From the NCBI GenBank assembly GCA_031277685.1, contig JAITLV010000140.1, positions 47,294 through 111,293 of the forward strand: a DNA stretch of 64,000 bases, read 5' to 3'. Source of the stretch: Sphingobacterium sp. GTDB lineage: Bacteria > Bacteroidota > Bacteroidia > Sphingobacteriales > Sphingobacteriaceae. Under the pieces are notes generated by a model. The model was not told the origin of the DNA and did no database searches. It was given only the letters and a program-made list of their open reading frames with translations. The position numbers and the translations under genes are program-made. Every line of letters starts with the position of its first letter. Positions within the stretch are counted from its first letter, which is position 1. Of the stretch, positions 46,702 to 54,685 are shown in pieces.

Positions 46702-47955
46702 ATGTTTGGATTTGATGAGAAATTGAAGATCTTAGCGGATGCAGCAAAATACGATGTTAGCTGTAGTTCCAGCGGGGGAAAACGAAAAAACACTGGGGGG
46801 ATTGGTGATGCTTCGGCCAGTGGAATTTGCCATACGTATACAGAAGATGGGCGTTGTGTATCCCTCCTGAAGATTTTAATGACCAATTATTGCATCTACG
46901 ACTGTTCATTTTGTGTTAGTAGACGCAGTAATGATGTTCAACGCGCTGCTTTTTCAGTTAAAGAAGTTGTGGATTTAACGATGAACTTCTATCGTAGAAA
47001 TTACATTGAGGGGTTATTTCTGAGTTCTGGTATTTTTAAATCGGCAGATTATACGATGGAAAGATTAATGCAGGTGGTGAAGAAGCTACGAACAGAAGAA
47101 AGATTCAACGGCTATATCCATTTAAAAGCTATTCCTGGAGCGAGTGAGTCCCTGTTGAAACAAGCAGGTTTATATGTAGATAGGATGAGTGTCAACTTAG
47201 AAATCCCTACAGAAGAGGGACTCAAGCTTGTCGCTCCCGAAAAAAACCACCAATCTGTCCGCGCCCCTTTAGCAATCGTTAAAAATGAAATCCTTAACGT
47301 TCAGCAGTATAAAAAAACAGTAAAGAAAGTTCCGCTTTTTGTACCGGCTGGGCAAAGTACACAAATGGTCATCGGTGCCACTCCAGAAACCGACTTACAG
47401 ATCATGCAGACAGCCAACGAATTTTACAAAGATTATAACCTCAAACGCGTTTACTATTCTGGCTATATCCCTATTAACTCCACCGATAGTAAACTTCCAC
47501 AGGTAGGTACGATTCCTCCTTTGATCCGAGAAAATAGACTTTATCAAACAGATTGGCTGTTACGGTTCTACGGGTTTTCTCTCAATGAAATCCTAAATAC
47601 CAAACATCAACAGCTTGAATTGGATATAGATCCCAAACTAGCTTGGGCATTACGCAATCTACAGTTTTTCCCTATCGATATCAATACTGCAGCTTATAAT
47701 TGGATCATTCGAATTCCCGGAATAGGCAGACAGTCAGCTAACAAGATCGTACAGGCGCGCAAGTATGGAAAATTGAAGGAATACCAGGTAAGGAAGCTCG
47801 GTATAGCATTCAACAGAGCCAAATACTTTATGATTTGCCAGGATAGCATTGTAAACATGGGATTTCATTACCCCGAGCAAATCCGGAAATCTCTTTTGGG
47901 AGATCATCCGGGCGCAGAACCAAACAGTCTCCAAACCCAGTTAACACTATTTTAA
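46702..47955 (+). CDS. Putative DNA modification/repair radical SAM protein (TIGR03916 type)
   Basis: A 417-residue radical-SAM enzyme. The cluster motif is CIYDCSFC (CxxxCxxC) near residue 65, followed by the family-specific stretch SRRSNDVQRAAFSVKEVV and IEGLFLSSGIF. A conserved Cys-containing N-terminus (DVSCSSSGGKRKNTGG, GICHTYTEDGRCVSLLKILMTN) and a C-terminal helix-hairpin-helix (IPGIGRQSANKIVQARKYG) suit DNA binding. This family pairs with the TIGR03915 protein, here encoded next, and is thought to act in DNA repair or modification; the reaction is not known to me. ATG 46702 chosen over a TTG six bases upstream. Confidence 0.92.
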   Translation: MFGFDEKLKILADAAKYDVSCSSSGGKRKNTGGIGDASASGICHTYTEDGRCVSLLKILMTNYCIYDCSFCVSRRSNDVQRAAFSVKEVVDLTMNFYRRNYIEGLFLSSGIFKSADYTMERLMQVVKKLRTEERFNGYIHLKAIPGASESLLKQAGLYVDRMSVNLEIPTEEGLKLVAPEKNHQSVRAPLAIVKNEILNVQQYKKTVKKVPLFVPAGQSTQMVIGATPETDLQIMQTANEFYKDYNLKRVYYSGYIPINSTDSKLPQVGTIPPLIRENRLYQTDWLLRFYGFSLNEILNTKHQQLELDIDPKLAWALRNLQFFPIDINTAAYNWIIRIPGIGRQSANKIVQARKYGKLKEYQVRKLGIAFNRAKYFMICQDSIVNMGFHYPEQIRKSLLGDHPGAEPNSLQTQLTLF

Positions 47956-48713
47956 TGAACTATATTTTTGATGGGAGTTTCCAAGGCTATCTCTGCTGTA
48001 TTTTTGAAGCCTTTGAGCGAAAAGAATTCGACACGATTCCGACGACACAGGAACTGATGGAAATCAATATGTTTTCCAACAAACGTCAGATTATAAGCAA
48101 TGCAAAAAAAGCCGCACGTGTTCTTAGTGGAATGCGACGGATAATTGGACATAAAAATAGCCTAATTTTCTATCACAATTTTCTGAGCGATAGTCCAGCA
48201 GAATGGACAAATGGGTTTCGACTGATTGTTGAACTTTTTAAATCCGGAAAAATGGATCTACAAAATTATGGTAGACCTGATATACTACGGATGCATCAGA
48301 TCGTCAAGAAGGTAAGTCGGGAAAGACATCGTATGAAGGCCTTCATACGATTTGTAAAATCGGACAACAACCTCTATACAGCTATTGTTGAGCCTGATTT
48401 TAATGTGATTCCACTGGTGATTGATTTTTTTCGGAATCGCTATACCGACCAACAATGGTTGATCTATGATATAAGGCGAAATTATGGTTTTTATTATGAC
48501 TGCATCAGTACACAGGAAGTCTATAATAGTAGTGAAAATGACATCCGTAATCCTCACAGCCTCGAACTAGACATTGACCCCAAAGAAAAAGAGTTCCAGC
48601 ACCTGTGGAAAACCTACTTTAAAAGCACCAATATCGAATCTCGCAAAAATTTAAAACTTCACGTTCGGCACGTTCCTAAAAGATATTGGAAATATTTGAC
48701 TGAAAAGAATTGA
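47955..48713 (+). CDS. TIGR03915-family DNA metabolism protein (DUF4130 type), partner of the radical SAM enzyme
   Basis: A 252-residue protein beginning MNYIFDGSFQGYLCCIFEAF, the usual opening of this family, with later blocks DILRMHQIVKKVSRERHRMKAF and FFRNRYTDQQWLIYDIRRNYGFYYD. Its ATG overlaps the stop of the radical-SAM gene (TAATG), so the two are translationally coupled. In some bacteria this domain is fused to a uracil-DNA-glycosylase (UdgX-like) domain; that extension is absent here, and the protein ends PKRYWKYLTEKN at its usual domain boundary. Confidence 0.92.
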   Translation: MNYIFDGSFQGYLCCIFEAFERKEFDTIPTTQELMEINMFSNKRQIISNAKKAARVLSGMRRIIGHKNSLIFYHNFLSDSPAEWTNGFRLIVELFKSGKMDLQNYGRPDILRMHQIVKKVSRERHRMKAFIRFVKSDNNLYTAIVEPDFNVIPLVIDFFRNRYTDQQWLIYDIRRNYGFYYDCISTQEVYNSSENDIRNPHSLELDIDPKEKEFQHLWKTYFKSTNIESRKNLKLHVRHVPKRYWKYLTEKN

Positions 48714-48808
48714 AGGATCTCCAGTATGTACAATCTTTGAAACAAGCATACCGAAGTTCATTCTACTCCAGCATGCTTTTTTAGCAGTCCCTCATACGCT
48801 TAGTCTGG

Positions 48809-48982
48809 TCATTTTGATCCACCGAATAATTTACTGATAATCCAAATAATGAGAGCAACGACCACCACAACCAACAATATACCTGACCATACCCCGGCTT
48901 TAAAGATGCCTTCAATTGCGGCACAGCTTGAAACGAGTACCAATAAACTCGACATCAATGCAAATGGAATTAGTTTTTTCAT
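48809..48982 (-). CDS. Small lipoprotein with a transmembrane segment (57 residues)
   Basis: A 57-residue protein starting MKKLIPFALMSSLLVLVSSC, a lipoprotein signal, followed by a second hydrophobic helix (GILLVVVVVALIIWIISKLF) and a GGSK end. The ATG at 48982 marks the signal start; the longer upstream frame has no such feature. Similar tiny lipoproteins are frequent among Bacteroidota stress-induced genes. No function is assigned. Confidence 0.7.
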   Translation of the reverse strand: MKKLIPFALMSSLLVLVSSCAAIEGIFKAGVWSGILLVVVVVALIIWIISKLFGGSK

Positions 48983-49257
48983 AAAATGTAATTTTTGATG
49001 CTTTACCATATATGACAATATAGGTCCAGAAATTGTTCTGAGAAACAGCAGGTTCCTGTACATATCGATAGCCCAATAGGGGATTTTCCCCATTGAACAG
49101 GATATATACCCATTCTCCCCGTAATATTTGCGGTTAAAATCTGTGTCATTACGGTATTTTCCTTCTAAAAGTACCTATAAACGCCACAACGACCTATTAG
49201 GGCATGCCATTTGATTTACCACTAGGAAACTAATACATTAATTAATTAAATACTATT

Positions 49258-49380
49258 ATGGAAACTATAGATCAAAAAGCACAAAAAATCGGTTTGGAAA
49301 AAGGCTACTATCTATTATTGATGGCCATTCTAGACCTTCCAGCGGAAAAAGAGCAAATTGAAAGCAAAGAAGAGGATTAA
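49258..49380 (+). CDS. Possible 40-residue protein
   Basis: An ATG ORF reading METIDQKAQKIGLEKGYYLL and then LMAILDLPAEKEQIESKEED. Composition is charged with one short hydrophobic core, like a small helical protein. It lies 66 bases upstream of the 157-residue lipoprotein gene, same strand. Below the usual length cut-off; no family recognised. Confidence 0.45.
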   Translation: METIDQKAQKIGLEKGYYLLLMAILDLPAEKEQIESKEED

Positions 49381-49446
49381 TTCACTGGGAAGTCTAGCGT
49401 ATTAAATGAAAGATTTTTTTTAACACACTATATAAAAACAATTATT

Positions 49447-49920
49447 ATGATAATTTCAAACAAAATCCTTCTTGCCTCGTTTGCAGCAGCCACAATTTTT
49501 GTCTCATGCAACAATCAGACACCACAAGAGAAAGCAACGGACAGCATGGAACATGCTACCGACAAGGCAGCTGATGCAAATGAAGATGCAGCCAAAACCG
49601 CGGAGGAATTGGCGCAAAAAGATACGGAAGTTACCTTGTATTCCAATAAAGCCGCGGCCAATGCTGCCATTGCTTCTGTAAAAGCACCTACCCTATCAAA
49701 TGATAAAGCGAAGGAACTTTATACAAAATTGGGCAAAACTTGGGTAGACCGCATCAATGCCGACGATCCAGACAAAGCTCTTGATACAGAAAAGGCCTTG
49801 TTGGATATCAAAAACGAAATCGAAAAAAATGCCGCTGAGGGGAAAATTACTGCCGCTGATCAAAAAAATATCATGGACTACCAGTCCGACTGTTTAGCAG
49901 CGATAAAAGCAGCTGTATAA
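49447..49920 (+). CDS. Hypothetical helical lipoprotein
   Basis: A 157-residue lipoprotein (lipobox FVSC at about residue 21). The next ~40 residues are an Ala/Glu/Asp/Lys-rich amphipathic helix (EKATDSMEHATDKAADANED), then a compact helical domain (LSNDKAKELYTKLGKTWVDRI, LDIKNEIEKNAAEGKITAADQ). No named family. Probably periplasmic, membrane-anchored; general stress proteins of this kind are common. Confidence 0.75.
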   Translation: MIISNKILLASFAAATIFVSCNNQTPQEKATDSMEHATDKAADANEDAAKTAEELAQKDTEVTLYSNKAAANAAIASVKAPTLSNDKAKELYTKLGKTWVDRINADDPDKALDTEKALLDIKNEIEKNAAEGKITAADQKNIMDYQSDCLAAIKAAV

Positions 49921-49951
49921 CATCCCGTTAGATAAACTACTATGACTTAAT

Positions 49952-49999
49952 GATTCGAGCAGTAGGCGAATGAGCTAAATTCTGACCTACTGTCGAATC
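49952..49999. terminator. Hairpin between convergent genes
   Basis: GATTCGAGCAGTAGG (49952-49966) pairs with CCTACTGTCGAATC (49986-49999) with one bulge/mismatch and a 19-base loop. It lacks a T-run on the plus strand, so terminator function is plausible but not certain. Confidence 0.5.
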
Positions 50000-50019
50000 T
50001 TGAGGTTACGTAAAAAATT

Positions 50020-50289
50020 TTAGTAAAGTCCTTTTATAAATTGGTAATTTCTTTCGAGGCTATCATTACGCTGCCACAGCGATTTATCCTTTATCATAAA
50101 TAAATACAGACTGGATATATATATCATCTGAAAAATGACAACCAATGCCGAAAAAATTATTGTTAACACCGTTAGCCATATAAATGGTTCTTTATACTGA
50201 TACCAGGCCCAGGACATCGCAAGCAACAATGCAGTATCCATTAGATACATGAAGGTCAAATAACCCTTTGAAACATTAAATCTTCGCAT
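50020..50289 (-). CDS. Small membrane protein (89 residues) at the end of the cytochrome operon
   Basis: Two transmembrane helices (YLTFMYLMDTALLLAMSWAW, FIWLTVLTIIFSALVVIFQMIYI) and a soluble tail with SLWQRNDSLERNYQFIKGLY. It starts 7 bases after the 36-residue gene and is the last member of the minus-strand cytochrome operon, so an accessory or assembly role in that complex is likely (inference). Confidence 0.65.
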   Translation of the reverse strand: MRRFNVSKGYLTFMYLMDTALLLAMSWAWYQYKEPFIWLTVLTIIFSALVVIFQMIYISSLYLFMIKDKSLWQRNDSLERNYQFIKGLY

Positions 50290-50296
50290 ATCCCAT

Positions 50297-50407
50297 TTAT
50301 TTTATTAGATCCATAATAATAAAAATCACCTGCCCTAAAACCACTGCCACCAACATCGTATCCAATAGCAGTTCCTTTTTGCCTCTTAATTGTTTTGATT
50401 TCATCAT
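50297..50407 (-). CDS. Single-helix small protein (35-36 residues) in the cytochrome operon
   Basis: Two adjacent ATG codons (50407, 50404) start a product reading MKSKQLRGKKELLLDTMLVA and then VVLGQVIFIIMDLIK. A basic head is followed by one transmembrane helix. It begins 4 bases after the stop of the 448-residue cytochrome subunit and ends 7 bases before the next gene, so it is embedded in the operon. Bd-type oxidases often carry tiny single-helix subunits (CydX-like); the similarity is in size and place only. Confidence 0.6.
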   Translation of the reverse strand: MMKSKQLRGKKELLLDTMLVAVVLGQVIFIIMDLIK

Positions 50408-50411
50408 ACGT

Positions 50412-51758
50412 TTATTTAACAGCGAACACATATTTTGCTATTTCAGTTAACTCAGCCTCTGACAAGTGAGGGAAACCTGGCATCTGTGGAAAATCAGTTC
50501 TTTTCTTTCCTGGTGCTTTGATCCAGTGTTTCAGTCCGCTTTCGTCGCCATTGTAAATTTCTGCCATTTCCTGAACTGGAGGTCCTACCAGTCGTTGTTT
50601 TTCTTTGTGGCAACTGCTACAATTTTGTTTGAATAGTGCCGTTCCTTTAGCGAGATCACCCAATGCGGCGTTGAATTCCAGGCCTTCATTTTCAATGTTA
50701 GGATGTTCACGGGCCGCTTTGCTCATTTGCTCAAATGCGCCAGTTTTAGCCGCCATTAGTGTCCGATGCTTATGCAATGCTTGCTCACGGTAAAGCTGGC
50801 GGCTTCCGCCATAGACTAAAATAAAAAACAATATGCTCGTTGCTATCTTCCAAAATTGGTTATCCCGCTTTCCCTCATTATCCGCTGAGAGTGCTTTCCA
50901 AGCAAACCAAAAAGCTACAAGCAACATTATTCCGCCAAATATCGTCAACTCAATAACTTCAAAATTGATACCTTTTGCAGGTAAACTGATCAGTACAATT
51001 AAACCCAGGACAAGCTGTAATCCAAGTCCAACAACCGTGATATAGTAACCAAGTCTTTTCAATTCATTCCGATGCCACGTTTTATAAAGTTGATCCACAG
51101 GATATGACTGACGGCCATTATACCAAACAACAAACAGGCCTGTAACCGTCAAACAGGCCCCAATAAATTCCATATACCGTGGCCAGACATTTGGAAGCAT
51201 CAATGCGCTCAGGAAGCCTTTTATATAAGCCCAGCGTTCTGGAAATAACATGAGGTTGACATTGGCTAGAAATATCATTGGAATAAATAAAAAGATCAGC
51301 ACAGCCATAGCGATTATACTGATGTGTAGATACTTGTAGTCAACCAGGGTATGCCAGGTATATTTATGTAAATAAGTAAGTAAAAAAGCGATACTCACCA
51401 ACGGTATAATCATAAACCAGGCCAGTCCAGTAAGTGCGTTGGCCGAATAAAAGTAGATGGTATAAAGCGTATTTATACTGAGTAAGGGTGCTACCCCCAA
51501 TACCACTGCCATACTCTTATTGACCGTCACGGTCTTTGCTACTTCGTAGGCGAAAACATCGTAATCCGTATTCTTCAGCCCCTTGATTTCGGCCCATAGG
51601 GTCACGATACTTCCCCCAACCATCAATTTGACAAATATGATGTGTAGTAAAAATGAAACTATCAGCAAAACAACCAATAGCCATTCTGGTAAAGGAAGAT
51701 CCAAGGGTAGATCCCTTGGGACTGGTGTCGTCGATACTTGTAGTAAATATATATGCAT
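50412..51758 (-). CDS. Cytochrome bd-superfamily membrane subunit with C-terminal cytochrome c domain
   Basis: A 448-residue membrane protein with about eight hydrophobic helices followed by a class I cytochrome c domain (haem-binding CSSCH near residue 383; axial Met region FPQMPGFPHLSEAELTEIAKYVF). The first helix LLHIIFVKLMVGGSIVTLW carries a His and Gly-Gly pattern like helix 1 of CydA-like proteins, so this seems to be a second CydA-like (A') subunit. It follows the 463-residue subunit by 19 bases. Together they fit the cytochrome c-fused (OR-C-like) branch of the bd superfamily, which lacks a quinol loop and may take electrons from cytochrome c. Confidence 0.8.
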   Translation of the reverse strand: MHIYLLQVSTTPVPRDLPLDLPLPEWLLVVLLIVSFLLHIIFVKLMVGGSIVTLWAEIKGLKNTDYDVFAYEVAKTVTVNKSMAVVLGVAPLLSINTLYTIYFYSANALTGLAWFMIIPLVSIAFLLTYLHKYTWHTLVDYKYLHISIIAMAVLIFLFIPMIFLANVNLMLFPERWAYIKGFLSALMLPNVWPRYMEFIGACLTVTGLFVVWYNGRQSYPVDQLYKTWHRNELKRLGYYITVVGLGLQLVLGLIVLISLPAKGINFEVIELTIFGGIMLLVAFWFAWKALSADNEGKRDNQFWKIATSILFFILVYGGSRQLYREQALHKHRTLMAAKTGAFEQMSKAAREHPNIENEGLEFNAALGDLAKGTALFKQNCSSCHKEKQRLVGPPVQEMAEIYNGDESGLKHWIKAPGKKRTDFPQMPGFPHLSEAELTEIAKYVFAVK

Positions 51759-51777
51759 GATTGAAAAACTCTTTTAT

Positions 51778-53169
51778 TTATTTTTTTAATAGGAATAGGG
51801 TATCACCATACTGTTTCGCTGCTTGTTCCATATTTTGCAGTGGGTTGACCACCACTCCTTCTGTCTGAGCCCCTTGTAACGATTCGCCATTGACCTGCAA
51901 CTGCTTAATATAGGCTACGAGAGCTTCCAATTCCTTTCTATTCCCAGGAAATGGTGGCATGAATGTACGTCCCTGGTGCATATTGGGAATGTATGCCACC
52001 ATGGATTCCACATCTAATGGCCTTTCCTTTCCATACATTTTTTCAAATACATCCACGATGGAATTGATTCCGTTGCTGGTATGGCATCGGCTACAGGTAA
52101 GCATAAAGACATTTTTTCCAGCCTCAATCTTGTTTGCTGGTGTAATCTCCTGCACAGAAGTATAAGTTGCATATTTTAAAATTCCATCCTTTTTATACAA
52201 TGGATAATCTTCTTCACGTAGCAGATTTGAATACATATAGCCACCAATAACATAAGGTTTTCGAACAAACTCTCGTACACGTTCAAAAATCCCCAGAAAG
52301 CCAAAAATCAATATACAAGGGATGACAACCAAGGCAAAATTCACCCGTTGTGGTTTCCATAACGCCCAGATTGCAAGGACAACAGACAAAGCTGTTGCTC
52401 CAATAATAAAATATTTAAGTAGATCATAATAAGCTGCGAAATCCATCGTTCCTATCGCTGTGCTCATATTCGCCTTCATGGCCTCTGGCATCGCATTCCA
52501 ATAGTAAACAGCACCAGCAAGTGCGAATGGTGTCCAGCCTAGTATCCATTTACCGCCTAGTCGGACAACCTGAGCACGGATCGCAGCGTCTTTTTTTGTA
52601 AAAATTGTAGTCAGCATCATCCCGAATACCCCGCCCATCAGCATGGCAACAGGAGTTCTGAAAAATAACTGCGGGAGATAGATCGGATTTGTAAATCCGT
52701 TAAATAGACTCTTATGTGTATTCCAATTTCCCGGATCCATCATAAAGCTCAATATCGATACAATAACCACCATGGTAATCCACGAAGCAACACTCAAAAA
52801 TGCTCCAAATCGAATATGCTTTAACTTGGACCGAAGTGATTTATTGGCATTTTCCCAGGTGAGATAATAGATGGAAATCAACACGACCTCTGTGACAAAA
52901 ACCAACCATTCGGTAAACCAGGCCCAATAAAATACACGAATCAGGCTCCCAATTGAGCTAGGGCTCACCAGTGCGACCGTAAACCATATCCCCACACCAG
53001 TCATGGCACCGATCGTCGTGGTAATGATAAAGCCAACTTTCATTTTAGTATGGATAAGTTTATCCCATTCCCAAAGAGCCTTTTTCAATTTATGAAAGAG
53101 GCTCTTTTGTATTTGTTTCGGTCTGTTGTCACGAAAATGGAAATCATCTGACTTTTTATTGAATGACAA
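51778..53169 (-). CDS. Cytochrome bd-superfamily (CydA-like) subunit with C-terminal cytochrome c domain; 5' end displaced
   Basis: The body of a CydA-like protein: TTTIGAMTGVGIWFTVALVSP, LIRVFYWAWFTEWLVFVTEV and the following helices match the cytochrome-c-fused bd-superfamily proteins, and a haem c site CSRCH lies near residue 360. Normally such proteins begin with a first helix containing HVxxNH/SHxAVG. Here that helix is missing: the only start codon in frame is a TTG at 53169, and the frame runs back only to a stop at 53269-53271 through sequence unlike the family. The missing helix is found on the opposite strand at 53252-53362. As it stands the gene would make a protein without its first haem-ligand helix, if any. 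No frameshift is visible in the body, and downstream operon genes look intact. Confidence 0.82.
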   Translation of the reverse strand: MSFNKKSDDFHFRDNRPKQIQKSLFHKLKKALWEWDKLIHTKMKVGFIITTTIGAMTGVGIWFTVALVSPSSIGSLIRVFYWAWFTEWLVFVTEVVLISIYYLTWENANKSLRSKLKHIRFGAFLSVASWITMVVIVSILSFMMDPGNWNTHKSLFNGFTNPIYLPQLFFRTPVAMLMGGVFGMMLTTIFTKKDAAIRAQVVRLGGKWILGWTPFALAGAVYYWNAMPEAMKANMSTAIGTMDFAAYYDLLKYFIIGATALSVVLAIWALWKPQRVNFALVVIPCILIFGFLGIFERVREFVRKPYVIGGYMYSNLLREEDYPLYKKDGILKYATYTSVQEITPANKIEAGKNVFMLTCSRCHTSNGINSIVDVFEKMYGKERPLDVESMVAYIPNMHQGRTFMPPFPGNRKELEALVAYIKQLQVNGESLQGAQTEGVVVNPLQNMEQAAKQYGDTLFLLKK

Positions 53170-53170
53170 T

Positions 53171-53360
53171 GGATAGAAACCGAAGGCATTGGAATTGTTA
53201 TTTCTACATATCCCTGGCGTATATCCGGATCTTTGTAAAAAAAGAATAGCGATGGATTTTCCAATGTTTCATTTAGACTGGTTGAATGACCGATTTTTGA
53301 TCGCAGCGGTAGCGATAATACATGTAATGATCAACCACGGACTGGCGGTGGGCTTCATCC
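53171..53360. other. Candidate inverted (possibly invertible) segment
   Basis: GGATAGAAACC (53171-53181) and GGCTTCATCC (53351-53360) form a short imperfect inverted repeat, one gap and one mismatch. Both encode Gly-Phe-x-Pro in their gene frames. Flipping the DNA between them would bring the ATG and first helix into frame with the CydA-like body. No recombinase gene is in the window. Confidence 0.45.
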
Positions 53361-53362
53361 CG
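53252..53362 (+). pseudogene. Displaced first helix of the CydA-like subunit, on the wrong strand
   Basis: An ATG-started stretch of 37 codons reading MDFPMFHLDWLNDRFLIAAV and then AIIHVMINHGLAVGFIP. It matches in layout the N-terminal first helix of cytochrome-c-fused CydA-like proteins (small polar start, then IAxxAIxHVxxxHxAVG). After GFIP the frame runs into unrelated sequence overlapping the AraC gene. A -7-like box GATCTTTG lies 17 bases upstream (53228-53235). It is oriented opposite to the rest of its gene. Confidence 0.75.
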
Positions 53363-53377
53363 GGATGTCGCAAGACA

Positions 53378-54244
53378 TTATTGTTTTTTTCTAAATTCCT
53401 CAGGGCTCATTCCTCTTTTGGCTTTAAAAAATGTGATAAAATAAGGCACATTTTCAAATCCCAGTTCAAAAGCAATTTCCTTTACCGTTTTAAATGTATG
53501 ATAAAGGAGTCTTTCCGCCTCCAGCGAAATCCGATCCCTGATGAGCGCTCCACAACTTATTGCTCTTTTTTCGCGACAAATGCGGTTGAGATAATTGACA
53601 GAGATATTCAATCTTTCCGCGTAGTAAGATGGAAATCGGTTTTGTTTATAATGTTCATTCACCAACGTTTCGAAAGCTACGATCCGCTCTTCTTTTTCAT
53701 CCAACTGTACAGATCCATATTGTTTTGTCATATTTCGTCCCAGCATCTGAAGCAGTATATTCAGGTAATTCCGCAGGACTTCCCTAGCACCTAGCTTTGT
53801 GGTATTATACTCTGCCTGCATCAACTCCATCAGATGCATACATCTGTTTATTTCGTCCGCTGTCAATACAAATCCGTTCATGCAGTTGCTTTTTAAAAAG
53901 TTAAAATACGGCACTGCCTCGGTGTTATACCTTTGCATGAAAAAAGTTTCTGTAAAAAGAATCACACTTCCTTCAACAGGTATATTATGCTGGAAACTAC
54001 AAACACAATTGGAGCTTATGCTAACAATATCATGTTTTCCCATGGCATACATCCTTTTATCTGCAACCATCATTAAATTGCCGGTCTTGATCAATAACAA
54101 GCTATAGAAGGAACGCGCATGTAATGTATTTTGGTTACCCTTAGCATGTAAATATTCGGCTATCGGCATGATAACAATCCCATTGGAAGCCGAATCAATA
54201 TCTTCTAGTCTTAAAAAATCTAGTTTTTCTTTTCGTATCACCAT
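53378..54244 (-). CDS. AraC-family transcriptional regulator
   Basis: A 288-residue regulator with an N-terminal cupin-type sensing domain (SLLLIKTGNLMMVADKRMYAMGKHDIVSIS) and a C-terminal AraC double helix-turn-helix (YYAERLNISVNYLNRICREKR, VKEIAFELGFENVPYFITFFKAKRGMSPEEFRKK). It lies between two cytochrome gene groups on the same strand, so control of these genes is likely. Its 3' end borders the candidate inverted segment, and a transcript started from the displaced helix promoter would run antisense through it. Confidence 0.92.
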   Translation of the reverse strand: MVIRKEKLDFLRLEDIDSASNGIVIMPIAEYLHAKGNQNTLHARSFYSLLLIKTGNLMMVADKRMYAMGKHDIVSISSNCVCSFQHNIPVEGSVILFTETFFMQRYNTEAVPYFNFLKSNCMNGFVLTADEINRCMHLMELMQAEYNTTKLGAREVLRNYLNILLQMLGRNMTKQYGSVQLDEKEERIVAFETLVNEHYKQNRFPSYYAERLNISVNYLNRICREKRAISCGALIRDRISLEAERLLYHTFKTVKEIAFELGFENVPYFITFFKAKRGMSPEEFRKKQ

Positions 54245-54285
54245 TGTCTTATTCTTTTTTTTAATAAAAAATTTAAAGGGAATGA

Positions 54286-54657
54286 TTATACGATAGGTGG
54301 CTTAAAAATTTTGGAAAATAGACCTTGACACAATGGATTGCCTTTGGCCCTTGGGTAGCTTATTTTAAACAACAGGGTAAAAGGTTGTTGCCAATTCAGC
54401 TCCTTGACAAGCTGTACAAACAGCGGAATTTCGGCACTTTTCGTTTTGATGAGCATATCACTGGCATCCTTTTGTTCCACTGTCTTTTCGCTCAAATAGC
54501 AAAATCCTTTACAGGTTGCAGCAGGTTCATAACGATTGATACAGAGCTGTTGTTCAATATAATCCCGGTTACATTCGAAGCCTATAAATACCCACAACAG
54601 ATTTGTTGCCTGTAGACAAATTGCCCAAGCTATTATGACACAAAACAATCCTTTCAT
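54286..54657 (-). CDS. Cys-motif membrane-anchored protein, paralogue 1
   Basis: A 123-residue protein starting MKGLFCVIIAWAICLQATNL, an N-terminal membrane anchor or signal. The conserved core is ECNRDYIEQQLCINRYEPAA and CKGFCYL; the end FSKIFKPPIV closes the protein. The same pattern is seen in the gene at 55406-55783. The CxNR...CKGxC layout is typical of small Bacteroidota proteins found near cytochrome or metal-handling genes; a role in haem/copper handling or thiol chemistry in the periplasm is inference. It follows the cytochrome c lipoprotein gene by 28 bases. Confidence 0.75.
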   Translation of the reverse strand: MKGLFCVIIAWAICLQATNLLWVFIGFECNRDYIEQQLCINRYEPAATCKGFCYLSEKTVEQKDASDMLIKTKSAEIPLFVQLVKELNWQQPFTLLFKISYPRAKGNPLCQGLFSKIFKPPIV

Positions 54658-54685
54658 TGTGTGGAATTTCACTGGTAGTTTTACT

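Noticed and set aside
48740..48785. Possible terminator after the DUF4130-type gene (AAGCAT/ATGCTT with T-run)
   Set aside because: A six-base stem with a loop of about 30 bases is not convincing.
53363..53794. Continuation of the plus-strand ORF beyond the displaced CydA helix
   Set aside because: After the GFIP motif the frame is the reverse complement of the AraC gene and has no family features; only 53252-53362 is meaningful.
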